A model generated the notes under the pieces. That model saw nothing but the letters and a program-made list of their open reading frames with translations. It was not told where the DNA came from and did not search any database. Made by a program: the position numbers and the translations under genes. DNA of 26,217 nt, from positions 1 through 26,217 of the forward strand of contig CALGAM010000197.1 in the NCBI GenBank assembly GCA_937951935.1, read 5' to 3'. This document shows, in pieces, positions 1 to 8,165 of this stretch (the stretch's first letter is position 1; every line of letters starts with the position of its first letter). The DNA comes from an uncultured Micromonospora sp. Lineage in GTDB: Bacteria; Actinomycetota; Actinomycetes; Mycobacteriales; Micromonosporaceae.

Positions 1-54
1 CGTGATGGTCATGACAGGAGCGCAGGCGACGTCGCGTCAATCGAAGGTACTCCC

Positions 55-561
55 ATGACCAGTCCGACCAGGACCGGCAACGACCACGACCGGGAACTCC
101 TCGACGAGGCGGATCAGCACCGGGACGACGGTGGGGCGCCTCCGCCACCCCCTCCGCCGCCCCCTCCGCCCCGGAAGGTCGGGCCCCGGTTCATCCTCTA
201 CCAGTCGGGCGACGAGTTCACGCACACGCTCAACCGGCTGGCGGCCTGGGTACACCGCCTGCTGATCCCGGTGTACGGCCGCGAGGTGAGCTCGACCGCG
301 CCGTGGTGTCCGGAGTGGTGGCGTCATCCCGAGGCGGTTGCCCTGCTACACGGGCTCTTCCTGGCCTGGGAACTCCTGACCGGCGCCGGCAGCGACCCCA
401 CGGGCCCGGCCGTCTGGCACCGCGACTTCCTGGGCCCCACCATGGCCGCCCTTCGAGACCCCTCCGGACCCTTCGCCGGCTGCAAACCGGGCGCCCACCG
501 CGAGAAGCAACCTCCACCTGTGGTCGACCGCACCAGCCAGGCCCCGACAGGACCCCGATAA
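55..561 (+). CDS. DUF4913 domain protein
   Basis: This is a 168-residue protein. Residues 11-40 are an acidic stretch ending in a run of about twelve prolines. From about residue 45 there is a compact domain with W-CPEWW-HPEA, a hydrophobic helix with AWE, then WHRDFLGPTMAALRDPSGPF and GC. That order of motifs (paired Trp, HPEA, AWE, GPFxxC) is what I know as DUF4913, an actinobacterial family of unknown biochemical function often found on integrative conjugative elements and plasmids. No signal peptide or membrane segment is visible, so it is probably cytosolic. The ATG at 55 has AAGG 8 bases upstream. The gene converges on the T4SS operon and is separated from it by a hairpin. The low-complexity tail after the GPF motif looks unstructured. 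Family assignment is fairly sure; its role here is unknown. Confidence 0.82.
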   Translation: MTSPTRTGNDHDRELLDEADQHRDDGGAPPPPPPPPPPPRKVGPRFILYQSGDEFTHTLNRLAAWVHRLLIPVYGREVSSTAPWCPEWWRHPEAVALLHGLFLAWELLTGAGSDPTGPAVWHRDFLGPTMAALRDPSGPFAGCKPGAHREKQPPPVVDRTSQAPTGPR

Positions 562-567
562 GCCACC

Positions 568-607
568 GGTGCCGGGCGGACCCGCGACAACGGATCCGCC
601 CGGCACC
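568..607. terminator. Bidirectional hairpin between convergent genes
   Basis: A perfect 13-bp inverted repeat (568-580 and 595-607, arm GGTGCCGGGCGGA) with a 14-base loop lies 7 bases after the DUF4913 stop and 40 bases beyond the stop of the convergent gene. No U-run follows, as is usual in high-GC actinomycetes. It probably serves both transcripts. Confidence 0.7.
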
Positions 608-646
608 CACCTCACCCGCCGCGGCCGGCCAGCCGCCAGGGCTGCC

Positions 647-1507
647 CTACCGGCTCCTCCCGGGAGACGGACTCCGGTTGTATGCCGAGTACCCCTGCCC
701 GTGGGCCGGGGGCGCGGTCGGCGACTGGTAGCCGTACGGATACCTCCGATCGAACTCGGCGAGAGGCATCACGTCATGCCGTCCGTCTATCGACGGGTCC
801 ACGGCCCACCACTGACCATTCTTTTCGCTGGTGTAGGTATTTCGTTCGGGGTCAAACTCCCAGGGCGAGCCGGGCGGTGACGGGGTACGCAGAGATCCGG
901 TCGGCGAGTACCGGTCGGACCGCGCCGGGCCCGCCACGTCGGGAATCTGCCCCAGGTGTTCCGGGTAGACGTAGCTGGGCTGATCCCCTGGCGTGATCTT
1001 GGCCTGGAGGTACAGGGCGTCGTCGCCCGTGTACCCGTGCGCGACAGCCGCCGCGCTCTCACGCAGCTCGACCATCTCGGGTGGGTACCCGTACGACGTC
1101 GTGGCCCGTGCGGTGGAAGGGTCGTAGTCGGGTTTGTGCGGATCCCGACCCTGGCCGTCAAGGAAACGTCCGGGCCGCACCGACCTCCCGTTGACCAGTG
1201 TGTAGTTTGGTGTGACATAAACTCGCCAACGGTCGCCCCGGAGTTCTCGCGTGTTGGGGAACAGTTCCTTGAGTTGATCAGCTAGGTAGTCCACACGCTC
1301 CTTGCAACCGTTACAGGGGCCCGTGAGCGACATGAGATTAACGTCCACGCGCTGCACCGTCGCAGCCCAGTCAGGGTCCTCCAACGCATATTTTTCCAGC
1401 AGCTCCAATGACCGGCAGTGAGTCCGTGGAAACGGATTCGGCCAATCCTCCATCGGCGCCCCGACGGGCCTCGCCCACACGACCTCCCAGACGGCCGGCT
1501 GGTTCAC
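647..1507 (-). CDS. Unknown protein with PCxxC deaminase-like core, last gene of the T4SS operon
   Basis: I do not recognise a family with certainty. The central part has a predicted strand (VDVNLMSL), then TGPCNGC leading into a helix (KERVDYLADQL), FPN, and another strand (WRVYVTPNYTLV). This order resembles the second zinc motif of the cytidine/nucleic-acid deaminase fold seen in bacterial toxin deaminases. About 34 residues before PC there is HCRSLELL at the start of a helix, where the family would carry HxE or an equivalent; the usual catalytic Glu is not clearly in place. The C-terminal third is Pro/Tyr/Gly-rich. Codons use noticeably more A/T at third positions than neighbouring genes, which suggests separate ancestry. 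The start is uncertain: GTG 1507 is my choice because a strand-like AVWEVVWARP lies just after it; ATG 1624 or ATG 1453 are possible, and none has a strong ribosome site. It follows the GH19-containing gene, so it could be cargo, or simply an accessory protein. Confidence 0.6.
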   Translation of the reverse strand: MNQPAVWEVVWARPVGAPMEDWPNPFPRTHCRSLELLEKYALEDPDWAATVQRVDVNLMSLTGPCNGCKERVDYLADQLKELFPNTRELRGDRWRVYVTPNYTLVNGRSVRPGRFLDGQGRDPHKPDYDPSTARATTSYGYPPEMVELRESAAAVAHGYTGDDALYLQAKITPGDQPSYVYPEHLGQIPDVAGPARSDRYSPTGSLRTPSPPGSPWEFDPERNTYTSEKNGQWWAVDPSIDGRHDVMPLAEFDRRYPYGYQSPTAPPAHGQGYSAYNRSPSPGRSR

Positions 1508-1640
1508 TTCACACCCACGGTTTCCGGCGACCCGCCGAAAAGTCCGGCACCGGCCCGGCGGCCGCACGACCAGGCGGCGAAACGCCATATCGTTGAGACG
1601 ATCCGAACCGACCGGCACGGGCATGCCGTGAGCCACCGGC

Positions 1641-3062
1641 CTAGCACCCCAGTGTGCTCTCGTCGCCCGGATCGACACCCAGTGCCTCGGCGAATCGTTT
1701 GTACGCGTCGATCCTGCTCTGCACCTGGGCCTGGTTACGGCCACCGCACTCCAGGGCACCGTTGATGGTCCGGATGGTCTCGCCGAAACCACCCCCGCCG
1801 GTCATCGCCGCGTGCGCCGTCATCGTTCCCGCACCCCTCTGGGTCATCCAGAACCAGAGCGCGGTCTGCCACGCGACCGACGGGTCGGTCGCCACCAGGT
1901 CGGGCTTGTTCAGCAGGTCGATGCCGAGCGCGTCGCCCGCAGCCTTGTAGTTGGTGTTCCAACTGAGCTGGATGGGCCCTCGCCCGTGGTAGGCGGTCTG
2001 GCCGGCGGGGCATCCGTAGGGCTGACCGGCGTCGCAGTAGTTTCCCCACGCGGCGCGGTTGATCTCCTCGACGTGCACGAGACCGCCGGACTCGTGGTCG
2101 ACGTTGGCCAGGAACGCGGCCAGCTCCCGCTTGCGGGTCTGCTCGTCGCCGGTTCCGGCGAAGTCCGGAAACTTCGCCATCGCGTCGGTGAGTCCGGCGT
2201 AGGTGTAGAAGGAGTTGCGGCTGGGAAACATCTCTTCGAACTGGGATTTGCTGACCAGCGACGTCCCGCCTCCGGAGTCGGACGTCGCACCTTTCGCGGA
2301 CGGCGGTGGCGTACCCGTCGCCGACGAGTCGACGGTGTAGCGCGGAAAGAGCCCGCGGACCCGGAACGGGTAGCTGTTCAGGTCGATGACGGGCATGCCG
2401 CCCAGACGTTCGACCGCCTCCAGGCCGAGCTCCCAGGCCATCAGGGTCAGTGTGAGATGGTCACCGACGACCTTTCCCGCGTCGAGCAGTTTCTTCGTTT
2501 CCCCGGCGAGGTGGCAGAAGTACCGGGCGTGGGCGTGGATCGAGTCCTCCGGGTCGAGGGCCGACGCCTCGCCGTTGTCGTCGTCGTCCCTGCCGAACCG
2601 GTTGAACACGTCCGGCGTCAACTGGGAGAGGCCACGCCTGCCCTCCGGCCCCTCCTTCTTCGGGTCGAAGTTGGACGCGAAGTCGATCTGCGCCGCGATG
2701 ATGACGGGGGTGAGCAGGTCACACTCGCCGGCGGCGGCCTTGATGGGCTCGACGAGGTCCTGGTCCGGCACGGCCGCCTCGTTGAAGGTGCCCCGACCGT
2801 TGCCCCCGGACAGCTCGATGAGCACGCTGCCGCCGGCCCCCGGGCCGCTGGTGTTCGAGGGGTCCGGCGAGTACGACGTCATCTGCGAGCCGCCGGCGAT
2901 GGCGAGGATGACGATCAGGACGAGCATCGCCAACGCCGCCATGACCGCGAACGGCAGCGCCCCGACCGCCCCGACGAGCAACAGGGTCAGATTCGACGGG
3001 CTGAACCTGAACACCGAGCGCTGTCGTGCCCGTCGTGCCGCCTGGAGCCTCCACCTGGCCAT
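1641..3062 (-). CDS. Membrane-anchored transglycosylase-like module fused to GH19 chitinase (VirB1 position)
   Basis: This is a 473-residue protein. It has a basic N-terminus, one membrane segment at about 24-57, then an external part. Residues 113-245 resemble the lysozyme-like transglycosylase modules that accompany Gram-positive conjugation systems (CDLLTPVIIAAQ, GLSQLTPD). However, the position of the catalytic Glu (normally ESxF) reads ASNF, so this half is probably inactive. Residues 275-473 are a family 19 chitinase domain very like Streptomyces ChiC: HESGG with Glu 324, the following EE at 332-333, GRGPIQLSWN, PDLVATDPSVAWQTALWFWM and a terminal Cys, so both acid residues are kept. 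GH19 enzymes cut chitin or, in phage endolysins, peptidoglycan. The ATG at 3062 lies 5 bases after the stop of the coupling ATPase gene, with GGTGGG upstream. Opening the cell wall for the secretion channel is the likely role; an anti-fungal role is possible. Confidence 0.88.
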   Translation of the reverse strand: MARWRLQAARRARQRSVFRFSPSNLTLLLVGAVGALPFAVMAALAMLVLIVILAIAGGSQMTSYSPDPSNTSGPGAGGSVLIELSGGNGRGTFNEAAVPDQDLVEPIKAAAGECDLLTPVIIAAQIDFASNFDPKKEGPEGRRGLSQLTPDVFNRFGRDDDDNGEASALDPEDSIHAHARYFCHLAGETKKLLDAGKVVGDHLTLTLMAWELGLEAVERLGGMPVIDLNSYPFRVRGLFPRYTVDSSATGTPPPSAKGATSDSGGGTSLVSKSQFEEMFPSRNSFYTYAGLTDAMAKFPDFAGTGDEQTRKRELAAFLANVDHESGGLVHVEEINRAAWGNYCDAGQPYGCPAGQTAYHGRGPIQLSWNTNYKAAGDALGIDLLNKPDLVATDPSVAWQTALWFWMTQRGAGTMTAHAAMTGGGGFGETIRTINGALECGGRNQAQVQSRIDAYKRFAEALGVDPGDESTLGC

Positions 3063-3067
3063 GACGG

Positions 3068-4831
3068 TCAGCCCACCATGCCGACCTGCTGCCGGCGATG
3101 CCGTGCCGCCGCGCGCTCGGTGATGGCCTGGACCTCCGCCTTGGCCGCCGCGGCGATCGGCCCGGCGTTCGGCTCCTTGTACCAGGGACGCAGCCGGATC
3201 AGCGCGGGCCGGACACCGGTGGCCAGCAACAGGGCGGTGCCCTTGGGCAGCGCCCTGATCTTGTCCGCCGGCAGCACCTGCTCCTGGCGGTACGACACCG
3301 ACCGGGACGAGCCGTCCTTGCTCCGGGAGTAGCTCGGCGTCTTGACGTCGTGCTGACCGACCAGACGGGCGATCTTGTCGACGAAGTCGGCGTCGTCCAG
3401 TCCGGCGCCGAGCAGCTTGATGGTGGCGGCGCTCCAGAGCGCGTCCATACCCGCCTCGCCCCAGACCCGGACCCCCTGCCGGTAGCTCTGCAGCAGGGTC
3501 ACCACGCTGATGCCGCGTGAGCCGAGGTGGCTGTAGAGGTCGGGCAGGTCGGAGATCCGGCACACGTTGGCCGCCTCGTCCAGGATGGCGGTCATCGGCG
3601 GATCCAGCCGCCCGCCCATCCGCTCGGCGGCGACGATGCCGGCGCGGACCACCGCGTCCGCCAGACCGGCGATCACCCCGGCGGCGGACCCGCCGCCGTC
3701 CTTGGAGAGCAGGTAGAGGGTGTCCCGGCTGAGGACGTGCTCCTCGGGGATGAACTGCGGGCGGTAGGGGTCGTAACTGACCCAGGCCACGATCTCCGGG
3801 TCGAGCAGGCACGCCACGCACTGCCGGGCGGTCTCGTAGATGCCGTCCCGGGTCTCCACGGCGCCGCGTATCGTGCCCTGCAGCTGCTCGGCCATCGCCG
3901 CCATGCCGGTGTCCCGGAGCAGGTCGACCGGGGTACGGTCGGCCGGGTCCGCCAGCCAGGCCAGCACGTCGCGGACCGTCGCGCCACCTCGGGCGGCGGC
4001 GAGGAAGAGCGCGGTGAGGGTGTTCTGGGCGGCGGCGATCCAGAAGTCCTTCTTGGAGGCGTCGTCGTTGACCGAGCTGACGAAGTGTCCGGCCATGCGG
4101 CGCGCCCCCTCGATGGTCCCACAGCTGCCCAGCAGGTCCCACCACATCTCGCGCTCGGTGTACGCGATGCCCTGCGGGTCGAACGTCCAGACCCGACCGA
4201 CTTTCATCCGCTCCTGCCGGGTGACGGTGAAGACGTCGGACTTGTTCGACGTCAGCAGGACCGCGCCGGGGGCCCGCAGCACCCGCGGGATGGCGATACC
4301 GGTGGACTTCCCGGCCCGTGGTGCCATCAGGTCGAGCTCGACGTCCTCGAACGATGAGCGCAGCTCGGGCCCGGAGGGGACGAGGTCGCCGAGCAGGTTG
4401 CCGGTGTCGTCGGGGTGCAGCCGGGGAACGTCCCGGAGAGAGGGCCGCAGCTCGCGGGCGCGCGCCTCGATCCCCTTGGGCATCATGGCCCTGAGCTCGC
4501 TCGGCCGGGCCAGACTCCGGACTCCCCGCTCCCGTCGGACCACCTTCCGCACCAGCGTGACCGCCGGGGCGATCGCGAGAAGAAGCAGCACCGCCGTCGC
4601 ACCGTAGACCGCGTACGGCGAGACCCCCGGCCAGACCTTCTCGGGGGCACCGCCGACCAGGTCGAGGTAGACGTCCGCGGTGAACGGCGGAGGACGCCAG
4701 CCGTGGCCGGTGATGGCGGCACCGAGCGTGCCGCCGAGCCACAGCAGGGCGAAGAGCACGACGTTGACCACCGCGAACGCGGGGATCAACCACGGAAGGT
4801 AGTCGTCGAACAGCCCACCCCCGCGCTTCAT
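3068..4831 (-). CDS. VirD4/TraG-like coupling ATPase
   Basis: This is a 587-residue protein with two N-terminal membrane segments (about 12-40 and 74-96) and a cytosolic ATPase body. The Walker A motif is APRAGKST at 170-177, unusual in having Ala for the first Gly. The family signatures follow: LLTSNKSD, VWTFDPQG, then Walker B ILDEAANV (Asp 418, Glu 419), DLPDLYSHLGSRGI, LLQSYRQ and WGE. These are hallmarks of actinobacterial TraG/VirD4 (TraM recognition site) proteins, which recruit substrates to a type IV channel and energise transport. The ATG at 4831 overlaps the stop of the preceding ATPase as ATGA, so the pair is translationally coupled. Without a relaxase in the window the substrate cannot be named; protein or DNA are both open. 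Confidence 0.93.
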   Translation of the reverse strand: MKRGGGLFDDYLPWLIPAFAVVNVVLFALLWLGGTLGAAITGHGWRPPPFTADVYLDLVGGAPEKVWPGVSPYAVYGATAVLLLLAIAPAVTLVRKVVRRERGVRSLARPSELRAMMPKGIEARARELRPSLRDVPRLHPDDTGNLLGDLVPSGPELRSSFEDVELDLMAPRAGKSTGIAIPRVLRAPGAVLLTSNKSDVFTVTRQERMKVGRVWTFDPQGIAYTEREMWWDLLGSCGTIEGARRMAGHFVSSVNDDASKKDFWIAAAQNTLTALFLAAARGGATVRDVLAWLADPADRTPVDLLRDTGMAAMAEQLQGTIRGAVETRDGIYETARQCVACLLDPEIVAWVSYDPYRPQFIPEEHVLSRDTLYLLSKDGGGSAAGVIAGLADAVVRAGIVAAERMGGRLDPPMTAILDEAANVCRISDLPDLYSHLGSRGISVVTLLQSYRQGVRVWGEAGMDALWSAATIKLLGAGLDDADFVDKIARLVGQHDVKTPSYSRSKDGSSRSVSYRQEQVLPADKIRALPKGTALLLATGVRPALIRLRPWYKEPNAGPIAAAAKAEVQAITERAAARHRRQQVGMVG

Positions 4832-6639
4832 TGGTACCGCTCCAGTCCGTGCCACCCGGAGCCTCGCCACAGTGGCGGGTCGGCGGGATCGGGCAGGTCG
4901 CCGGCGGTGACGGCGCGCATCACCGCCGCGCGTTCGGCCATCACCCGGTCCGCCTCGCCGTCGGCGATCCAGCGGGTGTTGGTGTCGTGCAGGTGGCGCT
5001 CGGCGTCGGTGATGACCACCCGGATCGGAATCCCGGGCCGTCCGCCGACCTTGATCAGGAAGCGGCCGCGGCCGGGCGGCTCCTCGTGCCCCCCGTCCTG
5101 GGCCCAACCCGGGGGCGAGGACCAGGACGACACCAGCTCGATCTCGCGCCGGGACAGTCCGACCACCCGGCCCAACTCCTCCATCTCCGCCCGGGGCAGC
5201 CCGGCGCACACGACCATGCCGGCGCGTTCGACGAACCCCCGTGCCTTGGCCTTGTCCGCCTCCGTACCCAGGGCCTCGGCGTCCTTCAGCGTGTGGGTGA
5301 TCTTCGCGTCGGCCAGACCGAGGGTGCGGTTCAGCCGGGTGAGGGCGTCGATCCGGTCGACGATGCCGGACGCCGCGCGCAACGGTCGCCACAACTCGTC
5401 CAGGATGGTGAAGAACCAGCGCCGGGGCGCCAGCCCGGCATCGGCCAGCGCGTGCGCGGCGGCCACCGTGCCCAGACCGTCCGACCACGCCGCGAGCATC
5501 GCCGCGGCGGTGAGCTGGCTGTCGGCCTCACCGATGCGCGAGATGTCGATACAGACCGCGGTGGCATCCGGATCGATCTTGGTCGAGGTCTCCGACGCGA
5601 AGGTGTCCCCGAGTGGGCCGTCGAGGATACCGAGCAGCGACCGGTGCAGCGGGTCGACCGCGTCACGGTAGCGGGACTCCTGACCACGGTCGAGCGTGAC
5701 CTGCCGTACCCGGGGCGGTCCCTCCTCCAGCACCCTGAGCAGGTCGGGCAGGCGGAACGTCCGTCCGTTCGGGGTACGTTCCCGCAGGTGCCGCAGGCAG
5801 GCGGAGAGCACGGACTGCTCGTGGTCGCTGATCGGCGCGCCACGGACGATGGTGAGCAGCGCCGCGACCATGTTGAGGATCCGCCCGTGGGTCTCGGCGG
5901 CCAGCGCCTGGCCCGCCTGCCCGCCGATCTTCGCGGCGGCCGCGCCCATCGCGCCCGGGTCGAGGATGTTCAGCCCACCGATGCCGCGGGCGATCGAGAT
6001 GACCTGCCCGCCGAGCGCGCGGACGGTGTCCGCGTAGTCGGGCTTGAGGTCACCGAGCACCAGCGGGACCACGCCCTGCGCGGCCAGCCCGATCACCATC
6101 CGGTTGATCAGGGTCGACTTGCCCAGACCCGGCATGCCCAGCATGAACAGCGACGGGTTGGAGATGTACCGGGCGCGGGTGAACCAGTTGAGTGGATCTC
6201 CGCAGACCGTGGCGCCGGTACTGAGGTGTCGACCGAGCGGTACGCCGGTCATCGGGGCGCCCGATCCGGAGATGAACGGCCAGAGTCCGCACGCCTGGAC
6301 GGTGGTGGCCCGCCACATGGTGGGGGGATCCAGCGTGGCCACCCGGCCCCCGCCGGGGGCGTGGGAGCCGCGGTGCGGCACGCTGTCGTCCCGGTTCGCC
6401 CTGGCCAGGCGCTGGCGGTACCGCCACTCGGCCGCCTCCTCGCGCTCCCGCCTGCGGCGGGCACGCCGCAGGGCCCGCCGGGTCTGCTTGCCCGTCTCGT
6501 CGATCTCCCGGTCCTGTGCCTCCTCGGGGGGGACGACCAGGTCCGACATGGCCGTGGTGGCTCCGGACGCCCCGGCCGGCCAGCCCGCCGCGAAGTCCGG
6601 TAGCCGCACCTGGGTCGCGTCGTCGCGTACCGGGGACAT
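4828..6639 (-). CDS. VirB4-like ATP-binding protein (TraC/VirB4 C-terminal ATPase)
   Basis: This is a 603-residue cytosolic ATPase. A strongly basic helical stretch (51-83) precedes the ATPase. The Walker A motif GMPGLGKST lies at 168-176, followed by GDLKPDY, NILDPGA, and Walker B FFTILDELWR near 409-418 (Asp 414, Glu 415). This is the ATPase half of VirB4; the N-terminal half appears to be supplied by the next upstream gene, the usual split in actinobacterial systems. VirB4 proteins power pilus and channel assembly and substrate transfer. The ATG at 6639 shares one base with the stop of the SCO6880-like gene (TGATG). The downstream stop overlaps the coupling ATPase start, so three ATPase-related genes are translationally linked. 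A longer in-frame start at 7194 lies antisense-like inside the upstream gene and is rejected. Confidence 0.92.
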   Translation of the reverse strand: MSPVRDDATQVRLPDFAAGWPAGASGATTAMSDLVVPPEEAQDREIDETGKQTRRALRRARRRREREEAAEWRYRQRLARANRDDSVPHRGSHAPGGGRVATLDPPTMWRATTVQACGLWPFISGSGAPMTGVPLGRHLSTGATVCGDPLNWFTRARYISNPSLFMLGMPGLGKSTLINRMVIGLAAQGVVPLVLGDLKPDYADTVRALGGQVISIARGIGGLNILDPGAMGAAAAKIGGQAGQALAAETHGRILNMVAALLTIVRGAPISDHEQSVLSACLRHLRERTPNGRTFRLPDLLRVLEEGPPRVRQVTLDRGQESRYRDAVDPLHRSLLGILDGPLGDTFASETSTKIDPDATAVCIDISRIGEADSQLTAAAMLAAWSDGLGTVAAAHALADAGLAPRRWFFTILDELWRPLRAASGIVDRIDALTRLNRTLGLADAKITHTLKDAEALGTEADKAKARGFVERAGMVVCAGLPRAEMEELGRVVGLSRREIELVSSWSSPPGWAQDGGHEEPPGRGRFLIKVGGRPGIPIRVVITDAERHLHDTNTRWIADGEADRVMAERAAVMRAVTAGDLPDPADPPLWRGSGWHGLERYQ

Positions 6640-8138
6640 CACAGCGCCTCCTGGAGGTCGCGGGGCACGATCGTCTGCTCCCACGGCAGGATGCCGACCG
6701 GAAGGGCGCACGTGAACGCCGCGGCCTGCAGCCGGTCGGCCGGACGCATCGCGATCCTGGTGGCGCCCAGCAGGTTGCGCATCGTCACGTCCGCGTCGCG
6801 GATCTCCTCGGGCGAGTCGACGGTCAGCGTCACCACCATCGAGAACTCGATCAGGCCCGCCCCGGACGCCTCCTCCGCCGCCGCCTGCTCGGCGGCCTGG
6901 ACCTCGGAGATCGCGCGGGCCCGCACCAGGCCCCGGGTCGAGTTGGCCATGAACTGGGCGGCCCGCCGGTCCGCCTCGACGATCCGGGCGGAGGTCGCCG
7001 GGTCGATCGGACGGTAGAGCAGCGCCACCCGCTTGCGCCGGATGCCCGGCACGGGGTCGAGCAGGTCGCGCAGGATGTTGGAGTGCACCGTGCCCCGCGG
7101 TGCCAGGGTCAGCAGCCAGCTCCGGGAGACCCCGGAGTCGTGCTGGTAGTAGTTGACCGTCTCCACCGCGGCGACCGGCCCGGCGTCCGCCCACTCCACA
7201 CCGGAGGAGCCGTTCCGGGCCCGCACGTCGAGCACCTCCGCGGCGACGGCCGGGTCGTAGGCGACGCGGACCACCTCGGCGATCCGCTCGGCCGACAGCG
7301 GCTCCGCCCGCCCGCCGCCGGCGGCCACCAGCCCGCTGATCAGGCCGGGTAGCCGCAGGGCGAGGTCGGTCAGCATCAGCTGCGGGTCACGCCGCTGGCC
7401 GCCCGGTGCCGAGTAGGTGAGGGTGATGTACGTGTTCATCTCGGAGGACGCCTCCGGATAGGTTTCCACCACCTCCTCCATCACGGCGCGCGCGACGGGC
7501 GGCGCGTTCGGGTCGATCCGTCCCAGCACCTCCGTGGCCAGGCGCGTGCCGGGATCCGGTGCGGTCTCGACCACCACGGAGGCGCCACGCAGCCCCGGCT
7601 CGTGCGCCAGCCGGGAAAGCCAGTCACCCCACAGGGCCACCCAGGTCTCGACCTGGTCGGGGTCGACCAGCGAGCCGCCGTCCGGCTCGCAGCCGAGCAC
7701 GATCGTGAACTGGTGACGGCTGCGGTGGTACAGCACCCCGAAGGGGCGGTCGTACGGGTCGTGCCCCTCCAACATGCTCACCCTGCTCAACAGGCCCGGC
7801 GGGCGGAACCGTCCTCCGGGCCGGGCCGACAGCGGGCCCGAGACGTACAGGTGCTGTCGCTTGGACTTCCGCCGCAGCCAACCGACGCGGACCGCGGCCA
7901 TGCTGTAGACGTGGCGACCGTCCTGGGTACGGATCGCCAACGGCGCCAGCAGCGCCCCGATCGGGATGCCCAGTACGACAGCCGCCCGCATCGAGACCAT
8001 GGAGGCGAGCAGGACCAGCACGAGTCCGCCGAACAGGCCGATGGTCCCGAGCAGGCCGAGCGGGCCCAGCCCCGCCTTGCGAGGGCGGCGCCAGTTGCCG
8101 TACGTCGGTGTCTTGATGGATTCCGCTGCCGCGGTCAT
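6639..8138 (-). CDS. SCO6880-family protein (PrgI/VirB3-like membrane part plus VirB4 N-terminal-like domain)
   Basis: This is a 499-residue protein. Residues 24-68 form two closely spaced membrane segments, matching the PrgI/VirB3 part. This is followed by RTQDGRHVY and a long cytosolic region with the alternating strand/helix pattern of the VirB4 N-terminal domain (TWVALWGDWLSRLAHEPGLRG, YPEASSEMNTYITLTY, SRSWLLTLAPRGTVHS, ARAISEVQAAEQAAAEEA). SCO6880-like proteins are conserved beside VirB4 and VirD4 homologues in actinomycete conjugation loci and are thought to bridge the inner-membrane channel and the VirB4 ATPase. The ATG at 8138 has a strong GAGGAGG site, and the gene starts 27 bases after the TrbL-like gene. 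No Walker motifs are present, which fits the division of VirB4 between this and the following gene. Confidence 0.9.
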   Translation of the reverse strand: MTAAAESIKTPTYGNWRRPRKAGLGPLGLLGTIGLFGGLVLVLLASMVSMRAAVVLGIPIGALLAPLAIRTQDGRHVYSMAAVRVGWLRRKSKRQHLYVSGPLSARPGGRFRPPGLLSRVSMLEGHDPYDRPFGVLYHRSRHQFTIVLGCEPDGGSLVDPDQVETWVALWGDWLSRLAHEPGLRGASVVVETAPDPGTRLATEVLGRIDPNAPPVARAVMEEVVETYPEASSEMNTYITLTYSAPGGQRRDPQLMLTDLALRLPGLISGLVAAGGGRAEPLSAERIAEVVRVAYDPAVAAEVLDVRARNGSSGVEWADAGPVAAVETVNYYQHDSGVSRSWLLTLAPRGTVHSNILRDLLDPVPGIRRKRVALLYRPIDPATSARIVEADRRAAQFMANSTRGLVRARAISEVQAAEQAAAEEASGAGLIEFSMVVTLTVDSPEEIRDADVTMRNLLGATRIAMRPADRLQAAAFTCALPVGILPWEQTIVPRDLQEAL

Positions 8139-8165
8139 GATGGCCGTCCTCCTCGTTGGCCGTGC

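Noticed and set aside
3002..3027. TGAAC followed 18 bases later by CGTG on the plus strand
   Set aside because: It lies inside a coding region, the spacing is off by one, and it faces no gene; a chance match that shows the pattern alone is not proof.
1812..3332. 506-codon plus-strand frame opposite the GH19 gene
   Set aside because: It is the antisense shadow of a gene with recognisable chitinase motifs.
3063..4793. N-terminal extension of the GH19-containing frame
   Set aside because: The extension overlaps the whole coupling ATPase gene in another frame, shows no domain, and a proper ATG with a ribosome site exists at 3062.
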